The notes under the pieces: generated by a model
The model's database searches: none
What the model was told of the DNA's origin: nothing
The model's input: only the letters and a program-made list of their open reading frames with translations
Program-made: the position numbers and the translations under genes
In this document: piece after piece, positions 58,138-60,000 of the stretch
Position numbering within the stretch: position 1 is the stretch's first letter
Layout: each line of letters starts with the position of its first letter
NCBI GenBank assembly: GCA_950295325.1
Contig: OX485805.1
Coordinates: forward strand, 5,024,501 to 5,084,500
DNA length: 60,000 nucleotides
Direction: 5' to 3'
Origin: Polytrichum commune
Lineage: Eukaryota > Streptophyta > Polytrichopsida > Polytrichales > Polytrichaceae

Positions 58138-60000
58138 TGTGAGCAAGAATCCTTCCCCCCCTTGACTGCGTCCTAGTCCGGGTGGGGAATCCTTCTTCGC
58201 ACTACTAGGTTATCACTTACACCTACACCTTCATTCCATTTGATTGTGAGTGGAGTGGTGTGCATGACACCTTTTTATTTGAAAGATTACAAAACACACA
58301 AGCATTTATAAATACTTGAGTCACTTACAAGGAACTTCGGTTACTTACATTGTCATTGGGACTCCAAACCTAAGTTACCTTACTCCCAACATTTCCTTAA
58401 TCACTCTACCCCTACCACTCTACACTGTTCCCACTACCTAGACCCTACCATTGCCTCCGGAACCGAGTGTAGAGCCTTCCTTGCACTCCCCGCCTTCCTT
58501 CACTTGCTTGCAGCTCATGCGAATCACCCATTCCTTGCTCACATAGACCGGTGGCACCTGCATTGTAGCCCTTGCATTGAAGGCAACACAGGGCTCCAGA
58601 CAACTCCAACACAACTTTTGATCAGTAGTTGCACCCATTTATCATCAACCTTGCGACCATCACCCGACCCAAAGACTTTTGAAGCACGCAACCTGGATCC
58701 AACATTGCATTGTTGCCTCCCAGATTTCCGCGACGAAAATGAACAATTGGCCCAACTGAAGTCGTGCCTCTAGAGTTAGGAAAACTCCGACAACATGTAA
58801 TACAACTTCAGTGCATATTACTACTCCACCCACTTACATTCAACAACATAGCCGTCCCTCAGGAACAGATGTTGGCAACCTGCAATAACCTTATGTGGAC
58901 TTGACACCCAGTGCAACTAGCCACCCACTCAACACCTTTGGCACTGCAATCTACATCCTAGTCATGCATCACCACGCACACGTGTCCTCATTCTCATTTA
59001 GTGTCCCAATCTCCTCCCCTTTTCCTTTGCTTGGGTTTTGTTGGACTACCGCGTCACTAATTCGAAGCAGTTCCCAACGCCCCTCTCAATGTGTGGGTGT
59101 CGTGAGTCATGTGTGATTGGTACAGTGCGGGAGAGAAGGGGAGAGTCCGTGGCGTGGATCCACGACCTGTGTCTACGTTGCTCTCCTCCTCCAGGTTCCC
59201 TGTTGCACTTTGCATTCAAAAATGTAGTCCTTGTTGCAGCAGGAATTTGATCCGACTGCTTCCCCAAGTTCGACGTGATGAATGAAGAGAGGAGAGAGAA
59301 ACCAGTTCCTAGGACCCCCGGCTCTGCTCCATTGTTCAATCTTAAGTTGCTAGGCGGCCACTCATCACTCAGGCTGCTATTATTGCAAGGAAGGTGCACC
59401 TCTTTAGAGGCCATCCACCAGGTTCTAGCCTTTCCTCGCCATTCTGCACTCAGGTTCCATTTTCCTGCACAGCAGTGCCAACAATGACAACCTCCCCAAC
59501 ACTTCCACTTGTTCAATTCCCATAGATGCTTACACCATCGGCGATCCAATCCCCACTTCTGAGTGAGCAATTTTCAGGAACGATACTGTGACAGTCGAGA
59601 GTGCTGCTCGAGTCGCATGCGGGATCCAAACACCTTGGTTAGACCACTCTCACATTTCCCACGTCCTATACACCACCTGCTAATGGACTCACACAACACT
59701 GCGACTTCGCACTCTTAACACTTGACACACAATTTCAACGGCACTGGTCATAGAGTCGATACGTGCCCACCTCCCTGCCTAGTGGAGGGCGGCATTACTA
59801 CTTAGTACACGCAACAAAGAAGAAATAAATGCTCTCAAGCACAACTTCTAGCATTCAAGCACTGCCCAAAACAAGGACCAACCCTACCAGATCTCAGGGA
59901 TTCGACAGAGCATCGGTAATGTGGTGGTCATTTGTTCTTTTCTCCTTCCTCATTATCTACTCTACTTGAGGTTTCCCTCCCTGACTACTTATCACTCATT
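58138..60000 (-). mobile_element. Possible diverged TATGAGCCC-family copy, end only (runs off window)
   Basis: From 58138 the plus strand reads TGTGAGC..., then GCGTCCTAGTCCGGGTG at about 58168, the same order as the terminal block of copies 1-3 in inverse complement. It is followed by similarly placed weakly matching text (ATTCCATTTGATTG, CAAGCATTTATAAATACTTG). The other end (GGGCTCATA) was not found before 60000, and the interior differs. Open frames at 59046-59570 and nearby lack domain support. Confidence 0.4.

Noticed and set aside
59046-59570. 174-codon minus-strand open frame
   Set aside because: No domain, poor composition, no splice support; lies in a probable repeat.

Overview
This is a stretch of plant-type (streptophyte) nuclear DNA: a few genes in a bed of DNA transposons. 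The evidence is compact GT-AG introns, a plant-type IRE/IREH1 AGC kinase, an intronless leucine-rich-repeat receptor-like protein (LRR-RLP), and plant-style CACTA, hAT, PIF/Harbinger and pogo/Tigger elements. The species cannot be named from sequence alone. Nothing forces a seed plant, so a bryophyte, fern or lycophyte, or a charophyte alga, is equally possible.

Host genes. (1) 38-4466 (+) is the 3' part of an IRE/IREH1-like protein kinase; its 5' exons lie left of the window. (2) 24682-27213 (+) is an apparently intact LRR-RLP with signal peptide, LRRNT, about 22 LRRs, island, transmembrane segment and short tail. (3) 6595-9480 (+) is a decayed paralogue of that RLP: three signal-peptide cassettes in a row, frameshifts, loss of about nine LRRs, and a PIF-like MITE inside the last LRRs. 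(4) 43218-44505 (+) is a possible four-exon gene for a Pro/Tyr-rich protein of unknown function.

Mobile DNA. Several elements can be bounded to the base by terminal repeats plus target-site duplications (TSDs): PIF-like MITE 8911-9263 (TAA); pogo/Tigger element 17016-20786 (TA) with a broken transposase; TA-flanked MITEs at 21553-22318, 23052-23438 and 31149-31323; hAT-type element 32163-32933 (8-bp TSD); CACTA element 35216-41978 (TGA); and a 6.35-kb element 49541-55891 (8-bp TSD) coding for a large unclassified transposase pair on the minus strand. The MITE at 23052 has nearly the same ends as the pogo element at 17016.

The most unusual signal is a family of short, apparently non-coding elements with ends TATGAGCCC...GGCCTCACA and 5-bp TSDs. 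There are three complete copies: 11053-12631 (inverted), 45037-48031 and 48510-56365; a diverged fourth may start at 58138. Each full copy has the same outer parts, but between them sits a different private minisatellite (39-41 bp x 18, 50 bp x 3, 35 bp x 8). The copy at 48510 was later split by the 6.35-kb transposon, and the copy at 45037 is also interrupted.

Layout: 1-5.4 kb kinase; 5.4-9.5 kb RLP relics; 11-12.6 kb repeat copy 1; 13.3-14.5 kb three diverged repeats; 15.3-23.4 kb pogo relics and MITEs; 24.7-27.2 kb RLP; 27.2-35.2 kb AT-rich DNA with PIF, pogo and hAT remains; 35.2-42.0 kb CACTA; 43.2-44.5 kb hypothetical gene; 45.0-56.4 kb repeat copies 2 and 3 with the nested transposon; 56.4-60 kb mostly unassigned.
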